Origin: Girardinichthys multiradiatus
Taxonomy: Eukaryota > Chordata > Actinopteri > Cyprinodontiformes > Goodeidae
NCBI RefSeq assembly: GCF_021462225.1
Contig: NC_061816.1
Location: forward strand, 23,669,049 to 23,733,048
DNA: 64,000 nt
Direction of reading: 5' to 3'
This document shows, in pieces, positions 1 through 16,940 of the stretch. Position 1 is the first letter of the stretch; every line of letters starts with the position of its first letter. Position numbers and translations under genes: made by a program. The notes under the pieces are model-generated. The model did not search any database. It was not told where the DNA came from and worked only from the letters and a program-made list of their open reading frames with translations.

Positions 1-1194
1 CAAAAGGCCTTTAAGATCTTTGAACTAAGAAGTTGATGTGCTGTGACTTCACCCTGTTGCAAAAAGAGCTGCAGCAACACTCCAGTGATCTCATCGTTAG
101 CTCAGAGGAGAACATTAATGAAGGAGCACCAGCTGATAGCACTCTGCTATTCTGAATCACATGAGCAGAACAGTTGCCTTAAAATGGAGACGAGCTTGAA
201 CTCATTCTTCAACCATGGTTAGCTGGCCAGGTGTGAATAAGAAAACATCCAGGACAAACTGATGTTTTGCAGGAAGTACTAGGCTGCAGAGGACCAGGGT
301 AAGTGTATTTTGTCCAGTGAGGACCCTTGAAACTGTAAGGGACATCTGGAAAAAGGACTGTCTGGAGAGTAAAATAAGGACAGTACCATGGTGACAGTGA
401 ATGCAAACGACAAGCGTATGATACAGTATTTTCAGTTGCACTTTACATAAACTTGATGTATTTCTCAATAAGAGCATTTAAAGCTTATTAAATGTTTATT
501 GGCCTTCAGCAATCCACAGACATTTAATAAAAACAGGCTTCCTACACATTTGACATAGAACAAGTCCCTACTTTTCCAATTCTAAAGTATAAATAGAAAA
601 TGTGACAAGGAACTGATGTTTCTGCAGCTTTGAAAATGGAACACGTAAAAACTACTGTCGGTAAGAAAAATTGTCTCATGGAGAGACTTATAGATGAATA
701 GATTTCTATAAAGAGCTGTCTGTAACAATTACATGACAAGGTAACACACAAACACAAGTTTATAACGTCAAACTTCTTTTTAATATTTCACAAACAGTAA
801 GTCCTTTATCAAACCAAATTTACCAGAGCTGAAGCCAGAAGAGGGTCCAAATGTAGACATGTTTTATCACAGTGCTGCTAACCCATCCCACCAACACACA
901 ATAAACATCAAACCATTAGAACATTGAGCCAAGCTCTTCCAGTGAACCTGCACATTTGGTCACACATGGTCAGCTGTCATGTTATCAGTGTTTATATAGC
1001 CATGAATTAGTTTTGAAACAAAGAGAAATGGATTCTCTGCAGAGTGTGATCTCTTCCAATCATGAACATATCTTTGAAAATCTAGACAACCTAGCAGTAA
1101 TGGCTGCTCAATAAGCAATGCTAACACTGAAGACAACACAGGTACATCAGGACTGCACATCCAGACATCTGTGCAAACGCGCCTTCAGTTACAG
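1..1194. other. No gene recognised; possible distal 3' flank of rcan1
   Basis: I see only short, non-conserved open frames here. An AATAAA on the minus strand (plus 495-500) could end a long rcan1 3' UTR, but the distance to the rcan1 stop codon is almost 3 kb and includes a transposon remnant, so this is only a possibility. Confidence 0.3.
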
Positions 1195-2600
1195 CAGGAC
1201 ACAGAGCCAAAAAAGTAATCACCCCCGTGAACTTTTCCGCACTCTGTCCCGATCCAACAACAAACTGTGTATTTCACTTGGATTTTATGTGACGGGCCAA
1301 CACAACTGAGTGCAGTATTATGAAGGAGAACAATTCATGGTTTTCAATCTTTTATTTGTACCCTAAACCGGAAACAGTGTCAAGTGATGCAGTGTTCTGC
1401 CCAATGAATGGATTTTATTCATTTATTAAGAAACAGAAAATCTCAATAATAATGATGAAGGTAGGTTTTAAAATTCGATTAGCCAGACAATACATGTGGC
1501 CTAACAGGAAGTAGGTGGGGTCGTCATTACTTAAGCATTTTTGGAAACAGTTGTGTGATAAGCTTCATTTTTTGGCTGCAATCAAACACATGCACAGTAC
1601 TGATAGTGGGATTTGTACATCAGTATTTTGCTAGTTGAGAAAGTTGGTATTTAAACTCAAACTAGACTTTTAATTTTAAACCACATCATATCATAAACCT
1701 GTTTCGATAAGAAAAAAAACAACTTAAAATGAAGACTTTTCTGTTTATATGCCAAGCTCTACTTTAGCCCCATTCTTTACAAAATAGCTCAAACTCAGTC
1801 ATATTCAATATGGAGTATCAATGTTCAAGTCTTGCCACAGATTCTCAATTGGACATAGGCCCAGACTTGGCTATTCTAAAACATGAATATATTTGATCTA
1901 AACCACTCCAATGTATTCAGGTTGTATTTTTATGGTTGCTCTGCAGAAAGATGAACCTGTGCCACAGTTTTATGTCTTTTGCAGCCTCTAACAGTTTTTT
2001 CTAAAGCCATGATGCTGCCACCACCATGCTAGACAATAGGGATCCTGTGCAGAGTCTGTTGTCCTGCCACAAATTCTTTTTCATGTAGGCCACAAAAATA
2101 CACAGTAATTCTAATGAATGCTCTCCTTGCCCAGCCTGTCAGTTTAGGTATATCTCGATGTCCTGGTAGGTCTGCAGTTGGTCCATCCTCTTTCTATGTT
2201 CAGATGATGAATTGAACAGAGCTCTGTGAGATGTTCAAAGCTTGGGATATTGTTTAAGTAATCTAACCCTGCTTTAAACTTCCACACAACCTTCTCCATG
2301 ACCTGCCTGCTGTGTTCCTTGGTCTTTATGATGCTGTTTGTTCTCTAACAAAGCTCAAACTGGTGAGACTTCTGAAGAAAACTGGTTGAATTAAATTGCA
2401 TTTACAACTATCAGAGCAAAGGGGCTCAATGGAGCATCAGTTACACTGGATTTTATTTTGGATTTTCAGAGTAAGTGAGCAGAATACAATTGGTAGCAAC
2501 ACTCCAGATTGTGCTTCTGTTTTCTGTTCATTTATCACAAAAAAATTCAACTGAAACTTAAAGATCAGGGAGTGTGAATAATTTTGCCATGCTGCATAAG
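1195..2600 (-). mobile_element. Decayed Tc1-like transposon
   Basis: Both degraded ends resemble the fish Tc1-like family whose ends read CAGTGCCTTGCAAAAGTATT. The left end starts near 1205-1240, followed by a stretch with ACCAACACAA and TTCATGGTTTTCAA. The right end at 2571-2600 reads toward GTGAATAATTTTGCCA. Between 1780 and 2380 the minus strand carries transposase relics, including the run that encodes the GGGS and PNLNPIE-type blocks in intact members and the start region near 2310-2345. Many frameshifts and deletions make it non-functional. Confidence 0.7.
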
Positions 2601-3439
2601 CCGCAGGAAATAGTCATACAATCACTGACTTCACACAGAATCCCAACAAAAAAGCAAACGTCTCTGAGCCTCTGATGGACTTTCCAACATGTTCAAACAC
2701 TAAATACAGAATATGAGGTAACCCACATCCACCATGATTGAGATCACCCCCACCTGGCTCCCTGTTGCGGACTAAAAGGAAGTCTGTGCTGCTGCACATT
2801 CCAGACAGAGGCTACACCAAAGCTAAACCCAGAACTGCAGTGTCAGAGGTATCCCAGAGCTAAGGGTGCCTGCTTGGTTCAACAGAGCAGATATCAGCAT
2901 CAGTTTGAGAAACTGGCAAAGCAGAAGTCACCAAGAGTTCATTAGTTTCGATAGTCCGGTCATACATGTAGCTCCAAGGGTTCACTTCTTCAGTTCCAAC
3001 ACAAACACCAGTCACCTGACCTATGCTGCTTTCAAGTCAAGTAGGAAATTAATGCAACCATAGAATACTGTGGATGGATGATCTGGGCTTGGCCTGAATT
3101 AACACCGGATTTCACCAAAATCAGGCAAACTGGATGAGGACTGACAGTGAGTGAGTTTTTACAATGATGCAACATTAAGATTTCTTCCAGCCATCAAACT
3201 CAAACAGTAAATATCATCTGATGGCTAAACTCAATTTACTCTCACAGGAAAATCTCACAATGAAGTTCCTTCAGTCCAATCAGCAGCTAGTTTTCTGTCT
3301 CCATTTTAGAAAACAGGCTCCTCTCTAGGATACCACCGCTCCCTAGAGGGCGCTCTAAAACCATCTCAGAATCATTGTGAGCATGTTCCGCTCATGACCA
3401 ATCACTCCAGGAAAAACTGCCCTCTGTTGTCGTCACCGT
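2601..3439. other. Probable rcan1 3' UTR and flank
   Basis: This stretch lies directly downstream (minus strand) of the rcan1 stop codon. No open frame here looks like protein. I see no transposon in it. The simplest reading is 3' UTR and flank, with no transcript data to prove it. Confidence 0.35.
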
Positions 3440-6197
<2,758 letters not shown>

Positions 6198-7561
6198 CAC
6201 CAGGCTCTCCCTCCTACACAGACACAATATCACAGTAAGCTAAAGCAGATCATGTCCTCACAGAGAAAAGCTGCGAAGTTTCTTCCGCTCAGCCAGCAGA
6301 GTAAAGCTGCTGTGAGCGACCAGATGATCTGAGCAGATCTTGCTAACCTAACTCCGTACTAACTTGCGTCAGGACGAGGAGGCAGAGTCAAAATGAACTC
6401 CGAGATGTCTCTGGACACAGACAGAAATACTGAGCCTGCTGGGGTGACAGCTGCACATTTAGGATAAAGGACATGACGCTCTTCTGCCTCTGCTCCTTGC
6501 CGCGCCACATACAGTTTACGGCGAGCTACCGCCCCTAGTGGCCTGGAGCAGCACAGCTGCACTTCTACTTTAAGTAGAATATTTATATACATTTCTTGCG
6601 CCTCAGTTTGCATTCATTCATGTAAAATGACTCATCTGATTATGATGATTTCTTTTCAGTTACTTTTAGACATCAAACTGTCTCACATGTCCACTCAGGT
6701 GGGACCAATGCCCTTAGACTCTGTAAATAATGCTGGGTGAAAACTACAAAACAATATAAAGTGATCATGTCCACTCCCTCATCTCTTCATTAGATACACC
6801 TTGCCAGGTTGGACCCCTTTAATCTACTGAATATGACTGTATGTATTCAAATGCAGGAGGTCAGAAGATTTCAGTATAGGTTCTTCTCAGTGCTGGTCCC
6901 TGAATTGCAAAGCAATTAAAGCCTTTGGTCATATGGGGATCAGCCTTGTTTTAATCTCTGAACAGAGAGAGAGCTCGAGAAAGAGGAGGAGTAAAAGAAG
7001 GAGAAGGAGGGAGTGAGAATGTACATGTTTATATCCAACAGCTGCTAACAGGCAGCAGCACAAGAGCCTTACATCAAGACAATAATCCTTGAGGTGGATA
7101 TTATCCATATTTTAAGTTTCAAGTTCTTCATTTTTGAAAATTTGGAATCTGGATTTTGAAGAAACCGACAAATCCTTCCTCCGTGATTATTAAGGTTTGG
7201 TAAATGTTCATCTCAGATTTGTTGTGGATTTAAAGACTACTTTTGATCTAATTGGTTACAAACATCAGAAACTGTGGCACCATTTTAAACTTTCTTCCTT
7301 TAGATTTTATTGTCTAATACTCTTTGGAACTGGATATTCATCATTGACCCAAAGTTCTGCACTTGGCTGATGCTGCAAACTGAGATTAATAATTTTTTTT
7401 AAACATTTTTTTTTTGTTTCTTAATATGTCCAGAGTCTACTTTTAGCTTTGCCTGGGACTCACAGAAAGTTTTAAACTGAATCAATTGAGTCAAACTTAT
7501 CCTGGGAACCTGGGGAGTATTTATTCTGGATTAAATTCCATAATTTGGTAAAAGGTTCTTC
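6198..7561. promoter_or_regulatory. Divergent intergenic region between rcan1 and clic6
   Basis: Only 1364 bases separate the rcan1 start codon from the clic6 start codon, so promoters and 5' UTRs of both genes must lie here or in unseen upstream exons. The rcan1 side (6200-6560) is GC-richer. The clic6 side has a purine-rich run near 6965-7015. No TATA box or other element was convincing enough to mark. Confidence 0.4.
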
Positions 7562-10500
7562 ATGGCTCAGTTCAGCTCCTGCCACCCTGCAGACCTGTCA
7601 AACCGAGCCATTGTCTACAGCCCAGTAGCCATCTGTTCAGACCAGGATACCCAGAACGATAGAAAGAGTGAGGAGACAGTGGGGGGAGATGAAGAGGTGG
7701 AACTAGCAGAGGAGGTAGGGGAAGATGTCTTGATCTTAGCTGTGGTAGGACAAGAGCATGCTGATGGCATGAAATCCAGAGAGCAAAGTGAAACTGAGGC
7801 CATAAGGAGAAGTGAACTGGCTTCATTACAACATGGGGTAACAAGACAACCCGAGGAAGGAGAGGAACATGTAAATGATGAAACTAAAGTGGGGGGCGAA
7901 GATCAGGAAAATTTGGATGAACACACAACATACAAAAAATATGAGATCATCTGTGATACACCAGGTTCTTCTCCTGCATCAGCAGAGGATAAGAAAGTTA
8001 ATCACCAAATATTGGGGACCAATGAAGTCCACAAAGAGAAGAGAGGGGCTGAAATCCAAAATCTAAATGAAGCAAAAGAAAGTATGGAAACAGATCCAAT
8101 AGTGGAAAGAAAAGAAGACAATGTTGGCTGTCTTGATTCATGTCTGAGGCAATCAGGAGATGGGACAAAATGTTTTGTTAGGAAAACTACAGAAAACAGA
8201 ATCCAGTATCCCAGTCAAGCAGCAACAGACAAAACCAAAGTTATCCCTGCAATGAATAAAAATGTCAGTACTCAAGGTGATCCATGCCAAAGCAATGACT
8301 GCATACATGTCAACACACTGGACCAAACTGAAGAAAAAGCCTTTGTAAACAACCAGCTCATAACTAACAATCAAGATGAGGTGAAAAACACAGAGAGAAA
8401 CAACAGCTCAGATTTCATCTCAAACATGTTTGCGGTGGAAAACGATGAGTGTACAGAAAAGAAGCAGACCAAGGATGTGGAGGTCAAGGAGAAAAGGAAA
8501 AACACAAATATTGTTTCTGCATCTTATGAACACCATTCTGATGAGGGGTCAAAGTTAGGAAGTGAAGCATATCAGGAGACAGAACCGGGAACACCATTCA
8601 CTGTAACATTTGAAAAACAGCCACTGTCAGAGAGTAGGGATGAGGAAAGGATAACAGTAGCCAGATTCAGCCAGAAAAAACAACAGAGTGGGGCTGATAC
8701 TGTGAAGGATGAGGAAGATGAGAGAAAGACATGCCAGGATGTTATTACAGAGGTAGTATTTGAGGAGGAAGATAAAGGAAGAGGTCTTCCTGAAAGGCAA
8801 AACAAAATGTTTTCCCAGCTTGAAAGCCTGCCTGCTGAGGTTCCTCTAGAACCGGTTGTGCAGCATGTAGAGAGTGAGCCTGTAGATGGACACCAAGATA
8901 AGGGTTTTGATAAGGAGAAGGAAGCATCTGAAATAAACACAAAAGCAGAAGTCCCATTAAAAGAAAATACATCTACAACAGATAAAAGAGGCAGAATGCA
9001 GGAGCATCCTGTGCAAGATCACAAAAAGTCAGAAATAGATCAGGTGGACAGGCTAGGACATCAGGAACACAGGCAACTTGATGAAGATAAGAAAGAGATT
9101 GAACAGGAAAATGCAATTGAAGAAGAGATGGAGATGGGAGAGGAACCTGTCACTGTTTTAGATGATTACATTATAGAGACAAATGAAATACCAAGCAGTC
9201 AACTTGCAAGATTGCCTTTTGGTGCTACAACAGAGGATGGGGAGAATAAAAAACTCCAAAAAGATATGATGGGAGCTGGAAGAGAAAAGGAAGAAGAAAA
9301 AAAGAAACAAGTCAAAGAAGAAGAAAAGCATACAAAACAAGTTATCACAGACAAAGATGATGAGGAGACATTAAATGACAAAGAGAAGAATGATAATCAG
9401 ATTGTAGACGACAAACAGAAAGACTCAGAAATAAATAGAGAAGTTAAAGGATTGAAGCCAGCAGAAGACAACGGGACTGTGGTTGTAGAACCAGAACCAC
9501 TGTGGAAAGAATTGGGGAGGTCAAAACCGCTGTCAACCATGAGAAAAGATGATGACTGGATTAAAAGAGACCAACAAGGTGAAGCATTAGGAGAGGAGTT
9601 GAAGACCTGGAGAAAAGAACTGAGGCCTTTAAGAAAAAACATCTGGGAGAATGAAATGAGAGGCCAAGAATGGAGTATGAAAGAAAAAGTGCCAGAACAG
9701 AAATGTTCACTGAAGAAGGAGGACTGGATAAAAGAGTTGAAGTCAGTGATCAAAGACGAATCCCAGCCCAACAAAAAGGATGACCAAGTAAAGAAGAAGC
9801 GAGTGGTGCTATTGGAGGAAGGCCATTCATATATACCACAACGGGAGGAGATGATCCCAGTACAGAGGGAGGAAGTCGGGCTAATCTTCCACAGGAAGGT
9901 GGAGAGCCCAGTACATCCTGAATACAGGAACAGCGGAACACTTCAAGACCAAGATCCTGAAATCTCTCTCTTTGTGAAGGTAATGAAACAAGTACTCACA
10001 CAGCATCTCATATGTACAGTCTGGGTTTACAGTCTACAAAACCTGGGTCCTGATCCGATAAGCCTGTAAGATTATAGAATTTTGTTGACCTTAGTACATA
10101 CAGAATGAAACTGAAGTTTTTCAAAGGAAAATATTTCATTGATTTTGTAGGATGAATTTTGAAAGTACCTTTCTCAGACTGGTAGTTCTGGTTAGAGCTT
10201 CATTCCAGTACCACTATCACAAACATTCATAGATGTTACTGATAAAACAACAGCAACAAGGTTAAAGAACACTAAAGAGCCTCCTGAAGTTTCTATAAAG
10301 TATTCACTGAGATGGGCTGAATACAGAAGCATGCAACACTTTCCTAAGTGCTTAAGTAGAAGGCAACTAGGCATGTTCTCTTGTTTCTTGAAGATGTTTC
10401 ACATCTCATCCAAAAAGCTTCTGTAGTTCTGATTATAGATTGGAACTATCAGGCTTACTCACACACCTGAACAAGTAACTAATGTTTTTAATCTCACCAA

Positions 10501-13500
10501 TCACTGAAACATTACAGCACCGACCCTAACACATCCTCACAATGATGGATGGTAATGACAAGGACCACAAAACCATCAGAAAAGTATTCTTAGAAAGGAC
10601 TCTCAGGGGGTCCATCTCAAGGCATCCAGGATATCAAGAAAACACTAAGCTCAGTACAGTAAAGGAAAAAAAAAAAGAGGCACAAGAACATCATTATTCT
10701 ATATATGGCTGAAGTATCAGACCTCTATATTGGAGCAACAAAATGGCCATTACACAAAAGAATGGCCCACACAGAAGAGCCAGCTCATCAGTTCTAGGCC
10801 TGCGGTCCATCTACATCTCAAGGACAAAGGACACTCTTTTAAAGACGGCAATGTACACATTTTGGACAAGGAAGGCAGGTGGTTGGAAAAGGACTGAAAG
10901 AAGCTTTCTATTTTAAACATGATAAACCTACTCTGCAGCCCTGACTGAAAAAACCATTGTACCAAACGAAGGGTAATGCCAGCGACCCATGTGACCTTAA
11001 TGGTCCCTCTAATGACCTTAACCACCTTATCCGAGTGATTATTCTGTAATATATAAACCTGTTACTTCCAACCATGTTAAGAACTGAAGAGGTCCTCTGG
11101 ATGAGAGCTGAAATGTTTTCAAGAAACAAGAGAAGTCCAGGTCCTTCGACTTAAGCACATGATTGTCATGTCCTGGATGACTGAGAAGCTGCACCAATGC
11201 TCATCACACTTTTCAGATTTGTATTTGTATATACAGTTCAAAATCACATATGTTTTTACTTCCACTTCACAGTTATGCAATGCTTTGTGTTGTTCTGTCA
11301 CATAATATCCTAGTTAAATATAGTAATGTTTGGGATTGGTCCTACATCAGGAGGTTGCTGGACTTCTCCCAGACTCTTGTAGCGTGACAAGACATTTTGA
11401 GAGCAAGTATGGACTAGTGAATGCATGTAGTCTTACTGCATTCACAAGCTGCAGTGCCACATGTTTAGTGTTTTGAGAAGAGAAAATTCCATCCATCCAT
11501 CCATGTGTTCCTTGTCATTCACAAGAATTGCAAAGGTGCTTGTTGTCTTATATAAAGTCCCAGGTGGTAATTTTGGGGCTTAATGCCGGTTTCTTATTGA
11601 TGATATAGATATTTCAAATGTTTTCCTTCATAAGATCTGTGGTTGTTCTAAAACCATCCAGGCCTTCAGCCTCCAAAGCCCAGGTCTAATTGTTGCTTAG
11701 TACTTACAAGACCATGGGACCTACTGTTAATTCAACAGGAAAAGGATGAGGATGCTCAGGGAAAAGGCTTTGCACGGCATTGCCTGATTTAATTTGGGTT
11801 ACACATAAAATTTGATGGAGTAGGATTCCTTTTGCACATTAGTGACATCTGGTGAAGGTAGTTTATCAGGGGTTTTGGGTGAAGAAGTGTGCATAGACTG
11901 TAAACAGGAATAAAGGCAGGTTGAGCTCCAAGATTAAATATGTTGTTGTGACCAGTTTATGTGTGGGTTATGCTTCCGAAGCCAAGAATATTTTAGAAGC
12001 ATGAACAGTTTGTAATGGAAAAAATAAAGAATGTGATTTTCTCGCAATGAATGCCTGAGTCTAGAAACTGTAACGGTTGTGTCAAATGAGTGATTGTTCC
12101 TAAATTTGGAGATGGTGGAGATAGAGGTGAGAATACTTCTGCAAGGCACCAGACTGAATGGGGGACTGACAAACATTCAAAGTTTTGTAGGTTGGAGTGT
12201 TGAAAATACTTTTCTCAAGCCAGTAGTTCTGGCTAGCGGTCATTGATAGCATCACAACCTCTTTGCCATGCTGCTCTTAAACTTGTGCATAAAAAGGAAA
12301 AATTGCTTCAGAGAATTTGACCATGGTTAAGGAATGCCACCAAAGAATTTGCCATTCAAAGTTTAAGGAGACTTATTTTCTCTCCAACCACCAAACTGAG
12401 ACACGCAAAATATGTCAAAAGATCTGATAATACTGACTGAGGAATTCAGCTTCAAAACCTGTTTACATTTCATTAACAACACACACCTACTAGGATTTGT
12501 GCTGCATGTATGTGTGTTTGACACGCTGCTTTCTTTATCCTATTAGGCCAGTCCTGTTCTAATCCAACAGACAAGGTAGCCTGCTTTACTTAAGGCTTGC
12601 AATCCTAGTGGCAGGGGACAAAATAACACATTAACGTACTGGTACTTAGTTCTTCCATCATTTTAGATGTTTTCTGCTGTGTGTGTTTAGATGTGAATAT
12701 AGAGTTATGTTTTCCTCATCACCACACAGCAGCTAATTCTGCTCTTTGTTTAAACAGTAGTTTTGGAACTAGGGCATAATTAACGGAGGGAATTAGCAGA
12801 GGTTCAACTCCACAATAGGGGGATATTTGAGCCTTACCTCAAACATTTGCACAACAAGCTCACACACCACGGGACCACATATTCAAACAATAGCTTCTTT
12901 TATCAGGGGTCTGCATTACAGACTGAAGTACATGAAAATGTTAATTGATTGGATTTCACTGAGTCGGCTGTGTAAACGGGTTACATTGTGGAAAAGTATG
13001 GAAAAGCTCTTCAAGAAATAACATCCATTTTGTCCCTTTTATTTATGGTGTGAAAACCAAAGGCTCAGCAGTGTACCTCTGTTATTCTGCTCCCAGCAGC
13101 AGGTTAATCTCTCCATTTTTGCTCTTTAAGCTGATTAACATGCTTTTCAATGCTGAGGTCTACTACTTTAGGAGAGCTGCTGGCCACAGATACTCACTTC
13201 TGCTGTACTGATGTTAAATGTGTAACGTCTCAGAGCCTACTTCAGGCACATTGAAGGGACCTTAGGTTTTGGTAAATATCAGACATGCTAGTAGTCTGTT
13301 ACATCAGATACTCTGTTTTCCAGCTTTAGGACCCCCCTTCACTCAGAGGTGTTCTTAGAATCCTGAAAAACTGGGAGCTAAGCCCAACCCACAAATCCTT
13401 ACATTTTCATAGGAGAGCATAAACACTTTTGAGTAATTTAATTTTAAAATAATATGGACACATTGTACCAGTTTTCTGCTTGTAAACTGTGTTTCTGAAT

Positions 13501-16500
13501 AAATATGATGGAATGTGTATTAAACAAACATCGTTTACAGCCCTTGTACCTGGTTATTTCTAATTGTTAGCAGCTGCACTAAAACACAGAGAAATATCTA
13601 GAGTTTATAATTGATAAAAAAACATGTTGTGAAATTAGATATTAACATTTTCTTTTCATTCAGTCTGACATAAGGCTGTATCTAAATTCAGAGAGTCTAA
13701 ATGTGATCCACTCCTCATCTCCATGTTTAGATTTCAGTGAAGTTTCAATGTTCTCCCTATGAAAAACTGGGCTTTCCAGCTTCCTCCCACAGTCCAAAAG
13801 CAGGACTGTGAAGCTAACTGGTTCCTTTAAATTGCCATGAGGTATGAGTATGTGTGCATGGTTGTCCATCCTGTGTGTCTCTGTGTTCCCCTGTGATGGA
13901 CAAGTGACCTGTCTCTCACAGGGTTTCTGAAGATGGGCAGCAGCTCACCTGTGACCCAGCAAGGAGAAATGGGTATAACCAATGTATGTGTGGATGGAAT
14001 TGAACTTTTTGTTTGCTTATTCAGCCACCTTACTCTGACCTATGATTTACTCATTATAAAGTACTGTAGATGATCAACTGAAGAACTAAGGTCCTGCATC
14101 AGGAGGTTGCTGGACTTCTCCTGGATTCTTGTAACGTGACAAGACATTTCGAGAGCAAGTACGGACTAGTGAATGCATGTAGTCTTACTGCATTCACTAG
14201 CTGCAGTGCCACATGTTTAGTGTTTTGAGAAGAGAAAATTCCATCCATCCATCCATGTGTTCCTTGTCATTCACAAGAATTGCAAAGGTGCTTGTTGTCT
14301 TATATAAAGTCCCAGGTGGTAATTTTGGGGCTTAATGCCGGTTTCTTATTGATGATATAGATATTTCAAATGTTTGCCTTCATAAGATCTGTGGTTGTTC
14401 TAAAACCATCCAGGCCTTCAGCCTCCAAAGCCCAGGTCTAATTGTTGCTTAGTACTTACAAGACCATGGGACCTACTGTTAATTCAACAGGAAAAGGATG
14501 TGGATGCTCAGGGAAAAGGCTTTGCACGGCAGTGCCTGATTTAATTTGGGTTACACATAAAATTTGATGGAGTAGGATTCCTTTTGCACATTAGTGACAT
14601 CTGGTGAAGGTAGTTTTTCAGGGGTTTTGGGTGAAGAAGTGTGCATAGACTGTAAACAGGAATAAAGGCAGGTTGAGCTCCAAGATTAAATATGTTGTTG
14701 TGACCAGTTTATGTGTGGGTTATGCTTCCGAAGCCAAGAATATTTTAGAAGCATGAACAGTTTGTAATGGAAAAAATAAAGAATGTGATGTTCTCGCAAT
14801 GAATGCCTGAGTCTAGAAACTGTAACGGTTGTGTCAAATGAGTGATTGTTCCTAAATTTCTGCCATTCAAAGAACGAACTGCAGGTGGAGATGAAAGTGG
14901 TTTGGTGTTGTCGTTAAAACAAAGATTGTATTGGCTGTATGTTCTGCTTGACAGTACCCTTACTACTGGTGAGCTTAGGGTTTATTTGGGTATAGAACCT
15001 GTTGGTGATGAGATGAACAGTGCCACAGACAATCTCCAAATGGCAGCCTTCTTTGTTTTCCTCCGGAGTGATGTGCATTTGGACAACTTGCTCAGACTCA
15101 GAATTCTCTTTTCTTGAGGATCTTCTTCCTTTGATGATTTGGAAGCACTGTAAGAATACCATAACTGGCTGAACATTAGCAATGGTAAAGTTGTCATCAA
15201 CCTCCAGGTTTTCTGTGTGTTCTGAATTAAGGGGCTATTTCAGATTTGGTTTAATTAGTCTGAACTGCATCGTTAGTTCCAAACCTGGAATAGTTACAGT
15301 GATCAAACATGAAACTCAACACAGTGTGAGATGTATGAATCCCTTGTTTTATGTGTAAATACACAAGAAGGGCATGTTCAGTGCTTTTATGGCATTAGGA
15401 CAACCTGATATATCATAACCATTAAAACTGCAAAATATCGAGTAGTCAAACCATCATTTAAAACTCATTGCAAAAGCTTAATTTTATTTGCAAAACCTAA
15501 AATGAGGATTATTAACTCTCCTAAAAATTGTCTTGTGCTGCCTCACGTTCTTGCAAATTTGATCATGTTGCCTGTCTAAACGATTGAGTTTAAAAATCAG
15601 ATACGGATTGATATAGAACTGAAACATGTGGAGCTATTTTAGTGACTTGTTAAAGTGAAAGTGAAAGGTTTGATATAAGACCTAAAAACGTGTTCGTCTG
15701 GCAATGGTTGCTAAAAGATCCATAGCAATAGGATGGTGTTTAAAGACCACATACAAAGGCTGGGATACGTTTTTGCATTTAAATTACAGATATTGCAGGA
15801 GCAGCACAGTGAGTTGAAACAATTTCATGAATAAGAACAGAGTGAAAGGCAAAAACACAGGCAAATAAAAAAAAAAAAAACAGTCATGGACATGGGCTGA
15901 CAAGGCATGAACAGAACAGTATAATGCGACAGGGAACAATGGCAAACATGGAGCTTATGAAAGAGGTGGAACAGGTGCAGGCAATGGAGAGAATGAAGTG
16001 CAGGTGAGTAGAAGTAATTTTAGTGCATGGTGGCTAAGGGTGAGGATGGAAGACTTACTTAATTACTTGATTACCTTGAGTGGATCTGAACAGAGATAGA
16101 AACGGAGTACAAACTACCATACATGAGGAGAAAACAAACAGGGATCTAAGAGCAATAACTCTAAATGCATAAAGAACATAACACACAGCAGAGCAACAAA
16201 GAAGAAACCAAAGACAAAAGCTTGAGCACACACCAAGAAACTCAAAACCCAAACACCTGGAGATTGTGACATATATAAAGAAGATGTATTTGTACATGTG
16301 TTTAGGCAGGAAGTGACGGAGAGAGCATCGGAAACTGTCCTTTTTCTCAGAGAATCTTCATGATCCTATTGCTGAAAGGAGTCATCTTTACCGTGACCAC
16401 AGTGGATGTCAAGAGGTAACTCTTTGCATACGTTTTTATCATCATCTTTCTGCATTAGGAGTTTAGGTATTTAAAGTTTATTCTCTTAATGTCTTTGGCT

Positions 16501-16890
16501 AAATGTTTTACCAAAACATTCTTGATCCTAAACTTCAGAGTCATCATTTGAAAGAACAGGAATTTTTAAAGGCTGTTCCTGTATGTTCATGCTGTTGTTT
16601 ATGTATCAGTTACTATCTTTGTTTGGACTGTGTACCTCCAGAAAGCCGGTGAACCTACAGAACCTCGCTCCAGGGATCAATCCTCCTTTCATGACATTTA
16701 ATGGCAAAGTCAAGGTTGATGTTAACAAGATAGAGGAGTTTCTGGAGGAGAAATTGGCTCCTCCACGGTACACACTAACACACATTCACTTTCCAACTAG
16801 CCAGCACAGACTTTAAATGGCCACTCTTTGTTGGTTAAAACATATGACGATCCTCTTTCGGTAGCAAATTCAAGTATATACACACACACA

Positions 16891-16940
<50 letters not shown>

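Noticed and set aside
14842..15117. 91-codon plus-strand frame
   Set aside because: It starts inside one copy of the duplication and has no counterpart in the other copy.
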